NCBI GenBank assembly: GCA_900323505.1
Contig: OOIN01000034.1
Location: 434,001 to 498,000, forward strand
Source: Ustilago trichophora
Taxonomy: Eukaryota > Basidiomycota > Ustilaginomycetes > Ustilaginales > Ustilaginaceae
DNA: 64,000 bases
Reading direction: 5' to 3'
Below, piece by piece: positions 63,652 through 64,000 of the stretch. The notes below the pieces were generated by a model that saw only the letters and a list, made by a program, of their open reading frames with translations, searched no databases and was not told the DNA's origin. Made by a program: the position numbers and the translations under genes. The number at the start of each line of letters is the position of its first letter. Within the stretch, counting starts at the first letter, position 1.

Positions 63652-64000
63652 TCTCTCTCACTCCAATTATCTCTCTCACTGCAATGATTTCTCCAACTGC
63701 AAGAATGTAGGGGTGTGTGGCTTGCTCCCTTCTGCTTGGCTTGAAGCTCATTCGAACCCGGAAGGTTATGAATGGAAGGAAGCACGTCAAGCCTTGCCCG
63801 GAGACCTGTCAAGCCGCTGGACAGGATCATTCCCTGCAGCTTTTGAAACACCGCAGATGCTGTCTATCGCCGCACTTTCCTGCTCTTCTTCGCCGAGCCT
63901 TTTACCTCCTTGCCTGCCTTTGATCTGCGTGCGCGCTCCATCTGTACCACGTCCTTCAACCTTTTCGCCTTGTCAATCCGTTCGCGCAATGCTGTGATCA

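Larger units (their letters stand above)
60770..64000. other. 3.2-kb region upstream of the transporter without a recognised gene
   Basis: The left part is the transporter promoter with purine-rich runs (GA repeat at about 61031-61052). Further right: ATACTGTACAG (61373-61383), (ATC)n (61473-61491), CT-rich runs near 62190, CATACTGTATG (62548-62558), a GGATT minisatellite (62733-62762) and many GATAAG sites. Frames up to about 150 codons exist but look like low-complexity or leader sequence. The end of the window may be the upstream region of a gene beyond it. Confidence 0.55.

Overview
The window looks like nuclear chromosomal DNA of a smut-type basidiomycete (Ustilaginomycotina, close to Ustilago, Sporisorium or Pseudozyma). 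This is inferred from long, mostly intron-free genes on both strands, the few introns being short (75 to 120 bases) with GT..AG ends, from serine-rich orphan proteins of basidiomycete style, and from a gene complement (PX-BAR sorting nexin, Yos9, kinesin-7, GPI2, UPF0357) that is fungal throughout. The species is not determined.

Layout. 1-16 kb is gene dense: a truncated rhodanese gene, a CCDC124/Lso2-type ribosome factor, a Pos5-type NAD(H) kinase with three exons, an MFS carrier of the allantoate/nicotinate permease group, a possible PAXX/XRCC4-like end-joining protein, MPP6 and GPI2 only 37 bases apart, EXO5, an orphan, and a secreted FAD oxidoreductase. 17-25 kb holds the sorting nexin Atg20/Snx41, the ER lectin Yos9, the mitochondrial GTP/GDP carrier Ggc1 and a box C/D snoRNA candidate. 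25.3-30.4 kb is POL1, the catalytic subunit of DNA polymerase alpha. 30.4-40.9 kb is a 10.5-kb stretch in which no gene could be supported. 40.9-53.7 kb has a serine-rich orphan, a UPF0357 protein, an intron-containing tRNA gene, a kinesin-7, and a large multi-pass membrane protein whose 3' end has been amplified downstream as 264-bp tandem repeats.

55.5-58.7 kb is a nearly complete PIF/Harbinger DNA transposon: imperfect 31-bp terminal inverted repeats, a 3-bp AAT target duplication, a HARBI1-type DDE transposase broken by one in-frame TGA, and its Myb/SANT partner gene in convergent orientation. It sits between the membrane-protein gene and an ammonium transporter of the Mep1/Mep3 type (Glu in place of the first pore His). 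The last 3.2 kb has no recognisable gene but a cluster of GATAAG/CTTATC sites.

Most genes are housekeeping genes that do not form one pathway. The features most worth a second look are the repeat cassettes carrying copies of a gene's own C-terminus in open frame, the Harbinger copy with a foldback structure near its left end, the snR63-like snoRNA, the oddly shaped tRNA, and the gene-free 10.5 kb.
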